DNA of 64,000 nucleotides from Favolaschia claudopus (taxonomy: Eukaryota; Basidiomycota; Agaricomycetes; Agaricales; Mycenaceae), in NCBI GenBank assembly GCA_037176885.1, contig JAWWNJ010000191.1, forward strand, positions 124,001 through 188,000, in the 5' to 3' direction. The notes under the pieces are model-generated. The model ran no database searches. It saw only the letters and a program-made list of their open reading frames with translations, and was not told the origin of the DNA. Of the stretch, positions 22,991 to 35,100 are shown piece by piece. Position 1 is the first letter of the stretch, and each line of letters opens with the position of its first letter. The position numbers were made by a program, and so were the translations under genes.

Positions 22991-23385
22991 GGTTCTTCTT
23001 TCTCTTCAATCGGAAGGAGGATTGGAGGATCTACTTGGGCGGAGGAGAATAGACGGCTAGATTCGTTTAGAGACGCAAATTTATAGTACATGCGCTAGAG
23101 CAGCCTTGACTTGTATGATATGTACCAACAGTACGATAGTACGATACCATCTAATAGCAAGATGTATTTAAATACCGTCTTGCAAGAGTGCAATCGTGAA
23201 AAGGTGCAACCGTCACGATAGTTCAAGGCATAGTGATTGCGTCCGCGAGGGGGTAACAGCAGAGCCCACGCAAGCAAGCAAGATGATGTGACTGGGTGAC
23301 TACGTCCTCCGGTCGCCGATGTTCGTTCGTTCGTTCGGCAGCAGCAGCTCAAAAGTAACGCGTCAAAAACCAACCACCAACGATA
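22991..23385. other. 3' intergenic stretch, nothing recognised
   Basis: This is 395 bp between the convergent ENPP and UPF3 genes. A short duplicated TTCGTTCG run is the only visible structure. Confidence 0.45.
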
Positions 23386-25244
23386 CTAACCGCCGCCCCT
23401 CCCCAAAGGAACCCCACCCCCAACAACACCCCCGCGCCCCCCACCACCCCTCCCCCCTCCTCTCCCACGGCCCCCACGGAAACCCCCCCGCGGTCCGTGC
23501 ACGTTCGGGTTCATGTTATTATTGATATTAGCCGCAGCAAAATTCACAGGAATAACCCCCGCCTGCGGCTGCAGCGGCTGCACCGTCACGTCGCCGTCGA
23601 TCCGATGCACCACCACGGGGTCCGCCGTCGCGCGTTGCAGGATGCTCGGGATGCGGACTTCTCCTGCTCCTGCTCCTCCTGCTGCGTTGCTAGCTAGAGC
23701 CGCTGCACCTGAAGTTGAAGTAGAAGCGGTGGACACAGCGACGCCGCCGCTGACGCTGTCTTTACGCCGGGAAGCTGCAGCTGAAGCCTTCTCCCTGCGC
23801 GGGGAGGTGTTGGGGCGTGCGTTAGCAGGGCCTCCTGCCTCTGCACCCTTACCCTTATCCGTATCCTTATCCTCCGCCCCAGCAGCAGCCGCCGCTCGCT
23901 CCCTCTCGCGCTCCCTCCTTGACTTACGCTCTGCACCGGCAACCCCCGCGCTGCTCAACGCCGCCTCGAACTGCCGCGACGCGAGGCCGATGACGGGGCG
24001 CGTGCGGCGCGGCGGGGGTGCGGTGGTTGTGGTTTCGATAGTAGAAGTAGCAGTAACGGCGGGATCGATGGCTACGGATGCGGATGCGGAGGCGACGGAG
24101 ACGTCTGTTGGGACGGCGGGCGGGCCGGGGACGCGGGGGCCTCTGGCGGGTTTGGGTGGTTTTGGCGGGCGGGGAGGGGCGGCGTTGGCGTTAGCAGTGT
24201 GAGGGACAGCTCCAGCAGCAGCAGGTCCGGGCTTATTGGGCGCAACAGCTGGAATGGGTTTGGATCCTGCGACGGTGGATCCAGAAGCGGCGGCGGCAGC
24301 AGCAGCTTTCTTCGCAGCCTTTTTGCTGAGAGGTGCTGAGGTAGAAGCGACCGCGGCAGCATTGGCAGCGGCGGCGTTCTTCTTCTTCTGTTGGACGATC
24401 TGTCGGAGGGCTGTTTCTTTCTCTTTCTGGGCGGCTTTCTCTGCTTTGAGGGCTTCCAGGAGGGGGGTGGTCTTTGGCGGTGACGCCGGGCGGTTGGCAG
24501 CAACTGGATAGACGAGACATGGTTAGATGTGTATGCGCGATTGGTGAGAGTAGGTGTATCGTCGTACTTAATGATTCAAGAGAGGGAGGTTCGGCACCGG
24601 ATGGGTCTGCGTTAAGCGATTCGAGGAAGGAGATGTAGTCTTCGTCTACAGAATGCGTGGATAATAGATCGTTTCCTCTTCAGAGTGGATACGCACCTTT
24701 CTCGATAGTACCACTTCGCGCATCGACCTTTTTCTTGTCCGGTGGAATCTTCTGATACGGCGCAAACTCTACGACAGCGTACGATTCATTTCCTGGCGCA
24801 CTATAAGCGTGTATAATTTCATGAACACAAGAAACACACACACCAGCCTTATCGCGAAACAGATGCCCATCATACTCGCGACTGAACTGCGCCAGCAACT
24901 CTTCATTCTTAAATGCAATGTAAGCGCGCGACGGGATATTCTCCTTGTTCAGCCTTCCAAATTCTGTGTCATTATCGCGATCGGGCGGGATGGAATGGTT
25001 GGATGGTGTACCGTTTCCGCAGCTTTCCGGGATAAAACAACTTCCATAGGACAGTGTCTTCGGAGACCCAGGTCTGGACGCTCTGCCAGAATATGTCTTC
25101 TGGGAGGTTGGGAGGGAGTCTGCGGACTACGGTCTTGAGACGTTCTGTTGAGGGTGGCTGGGACAGTCTGTCTCTGTCTCTCTTGTCGCGGTCGCGCTCT
25201 TTCTTGGGTTTCGGTGGTTTGGCTGTCGTCGATGAGGACATCAT
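23386..25244 (-). CDS. UPF3: UPF3-like nonsense-mediated decay factor
   Basis: ATG 25244 (a second ATG follows at once) begins a basic tract with KPKKERDRDKRDRDR. The Smg4/UPF3 RNP-type domain follows: LKTVVRRLPPNLPEDIFWQSVQTWV, RAYIAFKNEELLAQFSREYDGHLFRD, and GNESYAVVEFAPYQKIPP. UPF3 links the exon-junction complex to UPF2 and UPF1 in nonsense-mediated decay and shuttles between nucleus and cytoplasm. The long C-terminus (about 340 residues) is low complexity: Ala-rich with KK repeats, Pro-rich, then RERERER, and it finishes with a Gly/Arg RGG-type tail (GGFRGGRGRGGGRGGGGRGG) before the stop at 23386. Five or so exons. The RGG tail is unlike the short yeast protein and suggests extra RNA or protein contacts. 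Confidence 0.85.
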
Positions 25245-26114
25245 TCGAGAGTTGGGCAGTAGAGCCGAGAGCCGAGGATAGCCGACATCACTACAAAAGA
25301 TTGACGTGGCGGAGTTTAAATTGTTTTTTCTTCCTCTTCCACCACCACCACAGTTGACACAGTGAGTTGCTCGTCCCCGTTGTTCCCTACCTACTCCCCT
25401 ACGAGTGATGAATAAAAAATCACATATCAAGCTCAACAGTCATATGGACTATCGTCCGTTGATGATTCGTTTACTTCTGCAATTCTGACTCTTTTTCCTC
25501 TTTCTTTCCTACCTTTCTTCTCAACCTTTTTGTCTGACGCCTTTCTCTGCAGTCTCTCCAACCAAGGACCTTGTAGTGAGTCGCTACTCGCATCTCGGCG
25601 TCGTAGTTTTGTTTCGTCGATGGTCGTCACTGTCAATACATTCTGTTCTTCCAATAGGAGCCTTCGACGCCCTTCCCCCAACCACCTGCGACACAAACAT
25701 CATCCAACCCCTCCTTGCACATTCTGTCCTTGTATCCTCATCCTACACCTCCGGCTCTTGTCTTCGAGTTTTGTTCTGTAGACCACACCAGTAGCATGCC
25801 CACTTGCCAATTCACATACGTAGCATCGGAACAAATTAGGGAGAGTCGTGTACAGGACAACCCAGTGAATACTAAATGTGCACAACCTTGTCCTCCGAGT
25901 TCGTTATGAGTTAGATGCGGTTGAGGTCAGATCGCGAAAACAAGAAATCCCTTCCTTGGAGGTTGGAAATTATTCGTGAATCGTTCGAGAATCGTTACTC
26001 GTCTACCGCCGTCGTCGACTTCCAAGCCTGCACTCAAGATCCCGTCGCTTTTTGATAAAAAAACTTTAAGCTTTCCAAGACATTCAATTCTATATATCAT
26101 ATCTACAAAACATC
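25245..26114. other. stretch between UPF3 and MDN1, possible small gene
   Basis: This 870 bp separates the UPF3 start from the MDN1 stop. A minus-strand frame at 25433-25696 reads like protein (ASSDSLQGPWLERLQRKASD, then lysine-rich, ending ESSTDDSPYDC), but I found no reliable start or splice sites. It may be a small nuclear protein or chance. Nothing else is recognised. Confidence 0.3.
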
Positions 26115-29100
26115 CTACTCCTCCGAAATCCTCTCGAAAAACTGTCTCAACGTCCCCGCCAACACATCCGGCAACGCCTCCACATTCCTCAACACCACAT
26201 AATACTCAAACGGGAACGAGTCCAGATACCTCTGCAGCTGCAACTCCATCCTCCCATCCACATTCTTATACTCTGCCTTCTCCATAGTCAAAATCGAGCC
26301 CTGCACCACCGCAGCCGATTTCGATTTTGCCCCCGCCGCAGCCTGAGAATGCAAGGAATCCACAATCACAAAAACAATCATCACCCTCTGCTCCTCCGCC
26401 TTCCTCAACACCGTCCTCAGCCTCTCATGATCCTGGCACATCCCATCCGAAATGATAAACTGCAACTGCCACAAATCCGCCGCAGACGACCCCGATCCCA
26501 TCGCGCGCCTCTCCCTCGCCGCCTCCAACACCCGCAAACTCGTCTCCACAAGCGCCAGCACATCCGTCGCCTTCTGGTCGAACCGGAACGCGCTCATCAG
26601 TTTCGTACCAGCCTGATCTGTGAACGGCCCCTCGTCAAACCCATGCAAGATATCTACGCGCTCGCCGAACTTGGCTATGGCTACATCCCCCGCCTCGAGC
26701 CGACTCAGCGCTTTGGACACCAGGGCCAGCGTCTCGAACGCCAAATGCACCGAATGCGACTCCGCCATCGACTTGGAGTCATCGAGCGAGATGAGAACTT
26801 GGTACTCCCGCTGACTAGGCCGCGTCCGTCGGAGCCAGATCTTGTCCTTGGTGTAATCGCTGGCGATGTATGAAATGATCTTTTTCATGTTCAGCCGCTT
26901 CCCAGTCCGATAGTCGCCCTTGAGCCGCGTCGCGAGAGTGGGCTCCAAGATCAACCGGAGCTGCTCGCACAGCGCATACGCGAGATCATGCGTGAGCGAT
27001 TCGTACAGTCGCCATATGCGTTCCGCGCCTTCATCAGCCATTCCCGTGGCCTGCCATTGTCGCAGTTCGAGCTCGACGTTGGCGTCGGCATCCTCGATGT
27101 CAACGTCGGCTGTGGGCGCTGAAGTGTCATTGGGAGCAGTGCGCCGCGCTGAGTCGTGAGTCGCGTCGTGAACGATGGCACCTTCAGTGTCAGGACGAGG
27201 CTGCTGCAGAGAAGCTCCATCATGGAGATTATGTATCTCGGGTGGCTTCGCCTGTCTTTCGGCTTCCAAAGGCGGGTCGACATCCATGGGAGCTAACGCG
27301 CCGCTTTCTTGCTCCGCATCCAGCAAGGTGAGCTCGTTCAGCTTAGCAACTTGCTCTTCCCCAGCAGGCCCAAGCGCCTGCATGTCATGATCTGCATCGT
27401 CCGGACGTAGGTATTCCGCGCCGGTTGGGGCTTCCTCCTCCGTCGGAACAGGCTGCTCGCGAGGAGTGTCGCCTTGAGGTGCATCCATGATTTCGTTGAA
27501 GCGCTGCCGAATCTCTTTCAAGGCGTCGCCGAGGCTGCGGAGGGGATTACTCTCGAGTTGCGTGTTGGGTTGTGACTGAGCCTGTCCCTCTTGAGGTCCC
27601 TCAGTCGATGCCCCAGCGACCTCGGATTCGGAGACACCAGGAGGTTGATCGGAAGGCTGGCTAGGTTCAGGAGCGCTGAATTTCATTAGCTAGGAAAAGC
27701 GTTGGCGGAAATATGGGACATACCCTTGTTCAGCGGCAGCATTCTCTTCTACAGCAGAAGCATCTTTACCGGCGACGCCAGCGGAGCGGCCAGCTTGACC
27801 CGTCTCTGCACTCTCCCCGCCGTTCTCGTTCTCGGCGGTATTCGGGTCCGCCTCTCCCTCTCCTGCGGTAACGTCGGGTCGGGCAACAGCATGATCATCC
27901 GGTTCATCCTCGTTCTCTGGAGACTCCCCATCCATGTCTTCCGTTGCTTGAATCGGCGGCTCCGCATCCTCCCCGTCCATCGGCTCTGCCGCGTCGTCAG
28001 CGGGGCGGTCATCGGGGTTTGCCTGCTCCTTCGACGTTTCCGTATCAGGAGCTGGCTCCTCCTCGACGTCGGCCATCGTCTCATCCTCCAAACCATCCTC
28101 CATCTCCTCCAAACCATCCTCCATCTCCATGTCTTCAGCCATCTCTTCACCCGTACCGAGATCCATATCGTCGGGTAGATCCAACGTATTAGCATCCTGA
28201 ACGTAGTCGTCCATCGGAGCCCCGCTCGCATCGGGACGGTCTTGGTCTTCCTCGCCCTCGACGACCGCGTCGTCCTCTGCGTTAGCGGGAGGCTCCTGAT
28301 CAGTGGGCTGCTCGGCGCTGTCCTTCTTGTCCTTCGACTGAGACTGCTGTTCTCCTTCCTTCGCCACAACCTCCGAATCGCCCGATTTCTGCTCAGAATG
28401 GTCTTGGTCCGTCTTGTCGTCCTTCTCCGACGAGTCCTTGGGACCCTGGTCGTCACCCCATAGTTTCTCATCGACAGCAGATGGATCAGACGCATCCAGG
28501 TCGCCCAGCTGCTCCTCCGGATCAGCCTCGCTACCCTGCTCTGAGTTTGAATCGTCCTGGTTCTCCTCATCCTCAGGTACATCCTCAAGGCTGCCGCCAA
28601 CATCCTCGCTCATCTCAATAGCATCGTCATCATCGTTGTTACCTTTGGGGTCATTCCCGTCTTCATCATCGCCCTTGAGACCTTCCACTTGGCTTTCGTC
28701 CTCAATCTCCTTGCTGACGTTCTGTGATCCTTCACCAGCTCCCAGACCCATCCCTCCAGACAGTTCAGAGGTGCCAGCACTGTCGCCATCGTCATCCGCA
28801 TCAGGAGGGCGGCAAAACCCATCCTTTGCTATGGTTTGGGTGACCGAGCACAAGACGAAGTCGAGTTTGAATAGCGCTTTCGTCCATTCACTATGCGAAA
28901 TCAGTTGGCGCTGGGCAACTTGGAGATAAAGATCTAGGAATGGAAGGAAACGTTGGAGGTGCATTTGTATGTCGTGGGGTTGGGCAACAAATTGTACGAT
29001 TGTGCTCTCGAGGTAGTCGAGGGTTTGCTTGAGCTTGAAGAGCCGCGTGAGATCGCGAACGTAGTGATAATCGTGCTCGATATATCGGTCTTGTTCCTCA

Positions 29101-32100
29101 GGTTCCTCCATCGAGTCCACCGGACAAATGGAGAGTATAGATTGGACGTGCACGAGTAGAAGATCAATGACACCGTCCGTGTTCTCGGGATTGGTGACGG
29201 TGGGATCGGCGTCCGAGCATAGCGTAACCGTTGGCTGGGATTCTAACCAAGACTTGACAGGGAGGAGGAGATATTGCAGGCGTGGATGATCTTCAGCCAA
29301 TGTCTGTAAAGCGACACTGCTTTGAGTGAAGTGCTGGATAGCATCAGCGACAATCGCTTCCTCGTCTAACGATGTGTCAATAAAGATATGATCAATTGAA
29401 TGTCTTTCTGACCTGCAAGTAACATCGGCAACGAGAAGGAACCAATATCATCACAGACGCGTTTAAGTCCAGCACGAAGTGTCTGCGTGGATAATTCCAT
29501 GCTTCTCACTTGCTCGAAAAGAGGGTCTGCGACACGAGGTGTGGGCTGGAAGGAGTCGAAAGTGAGCAGGCCTTCACGGATCTCTTCGAGAGCAGCGGCG
29601 AGCCTGCACATTGTGTCATGGGCGGTGCGCACTTGATTCGCTGGGCCGTGCCCATGAAACATGATCTGTCCAGAGGCGGCCATACGATGTAACCTCTCAG
29701 TCAAGCGCTGCAGTTTTTCGTAAACGTCAAAACCGTCAGCCAGCCTGGGAAATGAGTTAAGCCACATGTATTGTATGGAGTTTGACTCTTACCGAGTTCT
29801 ACATTCGACCGCCATGGCGAAGACCGATTCAACGAACATGACACCTTTCTGGAGATCCCGGGTGACTAGGTCAGGGTGATGACCCGAGAGCGACGACCTC
29901 AGAGTGGGCATGATGGTGTTGAGGCGATTGTAGTACTCTTCTCCCTTATCAACTGCAGGAGCAATTGTCCGTAAAGGACATTGGAGTAAGGGCTGCTCCC
30001 TGATCCAAAGGACGTCGGATTGCTGCCGTAGGATATCCGCTTTCATATTGACTGTAAAGCCAGCCCGCTTCAGTTCCTTGAGTAGATCACTCCAAGCCTT
30101 TCGCTTCCGGACCATTAGGGCCTTGATTTGTTTCTCCCGTTTCTCTGCCGGTGTAGCTGTGATCGTGATGGCTGCGAGCTCTTTTGTGGCGACGATGATA
30201 TCGACTGCGACGTTATCGACGACCAGGGCAGAATGGGACCCAATGAAGGGTTGAATACGGGTACGCAGAAAATCGGCGAACTTTTTGAACGTCGAGGTGA
30301 GATCCTGCAGACGTGCCGGCGCCAAAACAGAGCCTGAGCTGTTGCTCGGGAAGGTAGAGAGAGGAAGTGCATCGAAAGATTCGGAGGACTGATGAAGATC
30401 GAGGCGTCGACTTTCAGCGTCACCTGCGTATTGTTGACGCAATTGATCTGAAACTGGCTGACGGAGAACGTCACGGAACTTGCGAATAAGCTTGTACAAT
30501 TGGTGATGGGTGCGTTGTGCACTAGCCTTCAGTGCCTGTACGTTGATGTCCTTCCAGCTTGCCAACTTGATGAAACCTCGGAGCTCCTTTTCGAGAACGC
30601 CGCGCTCTTCCAACAATTTGGCGGAGGTTTGCGACGAATTTAGAGCGAAAGATGCTTGTGTAGCGTGTAAGATACGACGAACGCGGTGTAAGGTTTGCTG
30701 GAAGATTCCGGTTTTGGTACTGGCCAGACGGACACAGAAGATTTCGAAGCTTCGCAGTAATTCCATCCTAGCTTGGAACTGGCCGAGAGGGCTCGAACGA
30801 ATAAAGTCATCCAACAGGGGTATGAGCTTCGAAAGATAATCCGTCAGGGTCGTTGCCTGATCATTCCGTTCACGTTCGGCGGCATCCAGCGAGCCGCAGA
30901 TGGTTGCGTCGTATATGTGGAACCACCAATCTGCCGTACCTTCTGCGAATGACTTGGCCTGCGATTCGAGAAGCACCTTCCAGCACGCTAATTCCAGCCT
31001 TCGCCACTCAACGATCAGGTTGGTGAGAGCCGACTGATGGTCTTTCAACGTGTTATGCCGGTTAGCGTAAATCTCCCAGTCAGCGGTCTGGATCAACAAT
31101 TGCTCCAACGCCGACAAGACCTTGGCAACTGGACTGCTGAGATCAAGGGCTAAAACAGTGTCACAGCGGCCAACCAAGTGCTGAAGAACCATTTGATCAG
31201 GCCACTCCTGTATCAAGTTTTGAAGCCGCGCTTTGAGAGCGTGGATGACCGCCACCGCCTTCTTTGCCTCGGGAATGTTTGGGTCGACGTAGAAGTTGTA
31301 TGGCTGGCTGTCAGTAGACAATGCTGTCTGCATTGAAGACAGACGATCACGGATAAGGGCTAACTGGAGGTGGAGGCTTTCAGCATCAAGCCGCTCGGAA
31401 AGAGAAGGGAAGCGAGTGTGGAGAAGGGCCTCGAGCGTGTTCTTGCGCAGCTGAGAGAAGATCTCGAGCCCTTTGACAGCCTTATCATCGCTGTCGCCGA
31501 ACAGGGTATGGTGAAGTTCCGCAAGCTGTAGAACTTCTATACTTTCAAAGCGGGAAGCAAGAGTACCGTCGACGGCGAGAGCTTCGATCTGCATGTCCGC
31601 GTCAAGCACATTCTCGAACTGAGGGAAAAGGAGGAGGAACTCTCGCTCCTCCATTTCTGCTTCCCCGACATCATTGTAGTCCACCTTATGCCGATAGAGC
31701 GAGACAGAGGCCGCCGCCGCTTCTCCTTCTCGAGCACGATCGATGCGCCAGAGGCGCTGGGCCTGACTATAGGTGGTCTGGATAAGGTCCGCATATGTTG
31801 CGCTGTCTATTCCGGCACGAGCATCGACAACGACAGCAGCCAGGTTCAGTAGCAGATGCCTGAAAGGAGTCACAACGAGTGGCCGGGATTCGGGATCTGT
31901 CAGTATCGCCGCCGACGCTCGTGCGGATGGGAACGCCACAAGTGACCGAGACAGGTCTACAGCGTAATCACAAGCGGGATCGGACAAGATGGAGGTGGAA
32001 GCAACAAGGCGCAGTCCGATTCGGAAGTAAAGTACCGCAAGCTTCAATGGAGTATTGATGTCTGCGAACTCGGGATAGACTGAATCTAGCCGCTGACAGA

Positions 32101-35100
32101 ATCCGGCCATGGATTGCTGCACGACATTTTCGCGCAGAATGGCGCTCTCCTCCCCATCCCGCAGTGAAGCAACCAAAATATCGGATTTGGACCGCGAAAT
32201 GATGTGGCTCAGAAATTGTGCCACTTCGGACCAAAACAGGTGCAAGCGGGAAATATTGTCACGTAGAGGATGACTTGAGATGTGTTGCAGGTGGTCATCA
32301 GCCTCCGCAAGCTGAGCTCGGAGATAGCGAACGGCAATGTTCTCTGAATTCCCAGTGGTCAAGAGCTCCAACTGAGTGTGGAGATGGAGTTGCTCAGAAA
32401 GAGACTGTCGTAGGTGCTTCCAGAACTCGACGGCACAATTCTGTATAGCGGCGGGATCCACAGGTGCATCTGGAACGAAGAGTTCGAAGATGGTTCGAGC
32501 TAAACCCATCCAGCACAATCCCAGATCTACGATACGCTGTTGACGAGGGTGGGATGGTGAAACCAGGCGTTGCAGGTGAGGTCTAAGGTGCGACTTGAAT
32601 GCAGCCTGGAAGGGCATACTTTTCAAGCGGTCTAAGGCAGTTAATGCTTGCTTCAGGTCCAGCTCGATGCTTCCCAATGTTGGCCGAATTTCGTCCGCCT
32701 CCGGAGCAAAGCAAGCAGCGACCTAGAGAATGGTCAGAACTTAACGCTATTGGTATAGTGTCACAGAATACGCACCAGCTGTACACCCTGTCGTAGGACT
32801 CGGGCGAGCTGTTCAACCCTTGGTGTATTGTCCTCGCAATGAAAAAGAACCAATGCCAAGCGACGCTGCATATTCCTTTCGAACGCCGCCAAAGTAGCCA
32901 GAGAGCCACTCTTCATGTTGCTGTTCTTGATCAGTTACAACCACCAAAATTTCGAAGCCCTTACCAAGACGCAATGGTCGACCTGATTTCCAAAGGGCGA
33001 AGGAACATTGCCGGACCATCCTGAGCAGAATCATCAATCGATGAATCTGAAAAAGTCACGAACAATGAACGACATACGTCAGCAACGGTAGACCAGAGAT
33101 TACTGAGCCACTGTAGTTGGAGGCGCAGAGTGAGTGAGGAAACATCTGAATCATGTCAGTCACATTCCATTCAAAAAAATGAGCGGCAAGTGGGACTCGG
33201 CCGCGCCCGGCCTCGCTGATTGCCAGACTTGACACGGAGTGTGGGAATATAATGAAATTTACCTTTTTGGGCCTTGAGAGTCCAGCTCAAGTGCTGATAC
33301 ACGACAAGGCGATTCAGGGAGCTGGATGGCTGGAGACGTTCGATTTGAAGAAACCGTTCTATCTTATTGACCAGATTCTGATAGAATTTAAATTTGAGTT
33401 CGTACCAGAAATGATTGCATACCTGTGTGGCCGTGCACGACGCGAGGATCCCAAGCTGGGGAATAAGAGAATCAAACTCACATTGAGCACCAGGCTCGAC
33501 TGGACTCGAAGAAGCTGCTCCCAAGCGCTGAGGGGTACACGTTGTAAATGAATTTCCAAGACATGATAATGGCGTACCTTGAGCAAATCATGATGGAGCA
33601 GGTCGAAAGCTTTCTTCTCTTCCACGGAAGCAGACTCTTGTAGAGGACTCAAACATAGCAATTCAAAACATTGACTCCGAAGTGCTGCACTGAAATGAGA
33701 AAAAATTCGCCGTCAAGTGTACAAGACTTACCTTGGGTTTCTGCGGATTCCCTTGAACTCAAACGCCAAGCGGATTCATCAAGCGCCATCATCGCAGCGG
33801 AAGGGTGGAAATCACCATCGGCCGAAAATTTTGACCACATTTCATTCATACCAAGGCCGGTCGACAAAGCCACTGTCTCCCTTAGAACTCTTACGCGCTG
33901 AGCGAGAGGCAAGTAATTCGAAGGGCAGCCTTCGAGGGCATCGCTGAGCCAGCTGGAGATCGCCTGAACAGCGGAGTAATCGAAGTGTGTCGTCCCTCTG
34001 GCCCTCGCCAAATGATTGGCATATTGAAGAGATCTGGACGCCAAATGAATTGAAGCCTGGCAAGGTATTAGTTTGGACATTATCGTACGAACAATTGAGC
34101 CATACCATGTTCGCCGACTGGTCTCTACTCATTCCACTCAATGCCGCAACAGCCAAATTCCGAACGGTCTCAATCACAGTGTCGATTTCTTTCAGTGCTC
34201 GAGCGTTGCTGTAGGCGTGCTCGGGATTGATGCGGGCTTCAATGGATTCTGTAGCTTCGGAATTGAGGTACAAACTGACATTCAGATCGAGCGCCTTCAA
34301 CATCGAATGCCCATCAGTATCAGAGCGCTGCGCAGTAGCCGAAGAATCTAAGGAGAATAGTATAGGCTACAACGTTTTAGCGAAGGTTCGTTATGGGAAA
34401 AAAAATCAAACCTGTGCACAAACGAAATCAAGGGGTAAACCCCACGAGCGAGCATAAGCCTCGGCAACAGAGCTGGTCGCGGGGAGAAGGCCAGGAGTTG
34501 GTACAGCGCGCAGAAGGTTGCGGAGAACCTCCAAACCACCGGCCTGAACGCCGAAACGTTGAAAATGCAAGGTGTAGGCAGCGGGGATAGTGCGAGCAGC
34601 AAATTGGTACACAGCTGAAGAAGCGCCGGACAACAGGCTGACACGCTCCAACAGACTTGATGACTGGGAATCCTGATCAAGAACGCGGCCAGAGATAGTC
34701 GCAAGGGTCTCGGTCGAATGGATATCGTGCACTAAACCGCGTCGTCGAGTATCGAAGGTTTTTACATCGGGCCATTTAGGCGAAAGAGGTAACCGAAGAT
34801 GGTCTTGAAGCACAACGGAATCGTCGGCGATTGGCTGAGATGAAAGATTGATCTCGATCCCCCGATTTCGCATGGCTCTCGACAACTCGCCGTGTTGTGG
34901 ATCGACGCACATGAAGATGCGAAAGCCGGGATGAGGTCTGAGAATCTGTACTAAACCATCAACGTAACCTCGTTCGCTCAGAGTGAGGAACCCATTGACT
35001 TCGCAAAGCGAATTGAGACGATCGAGGACTGATGGGTTGCATAGGTTGGCCCCGTCAAGCAAAAGCCATTCACCTTCTCTCATCGCTCGAATTAAGGGAC

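Noticed and set aside
28414..28929. Long plus-strand Ser-rich open frame
   Set aside because: It is the antisense of the Asp/Glu-rich tail of midasin; acidic codons read backwards give Ser/Leu-rich open frames.
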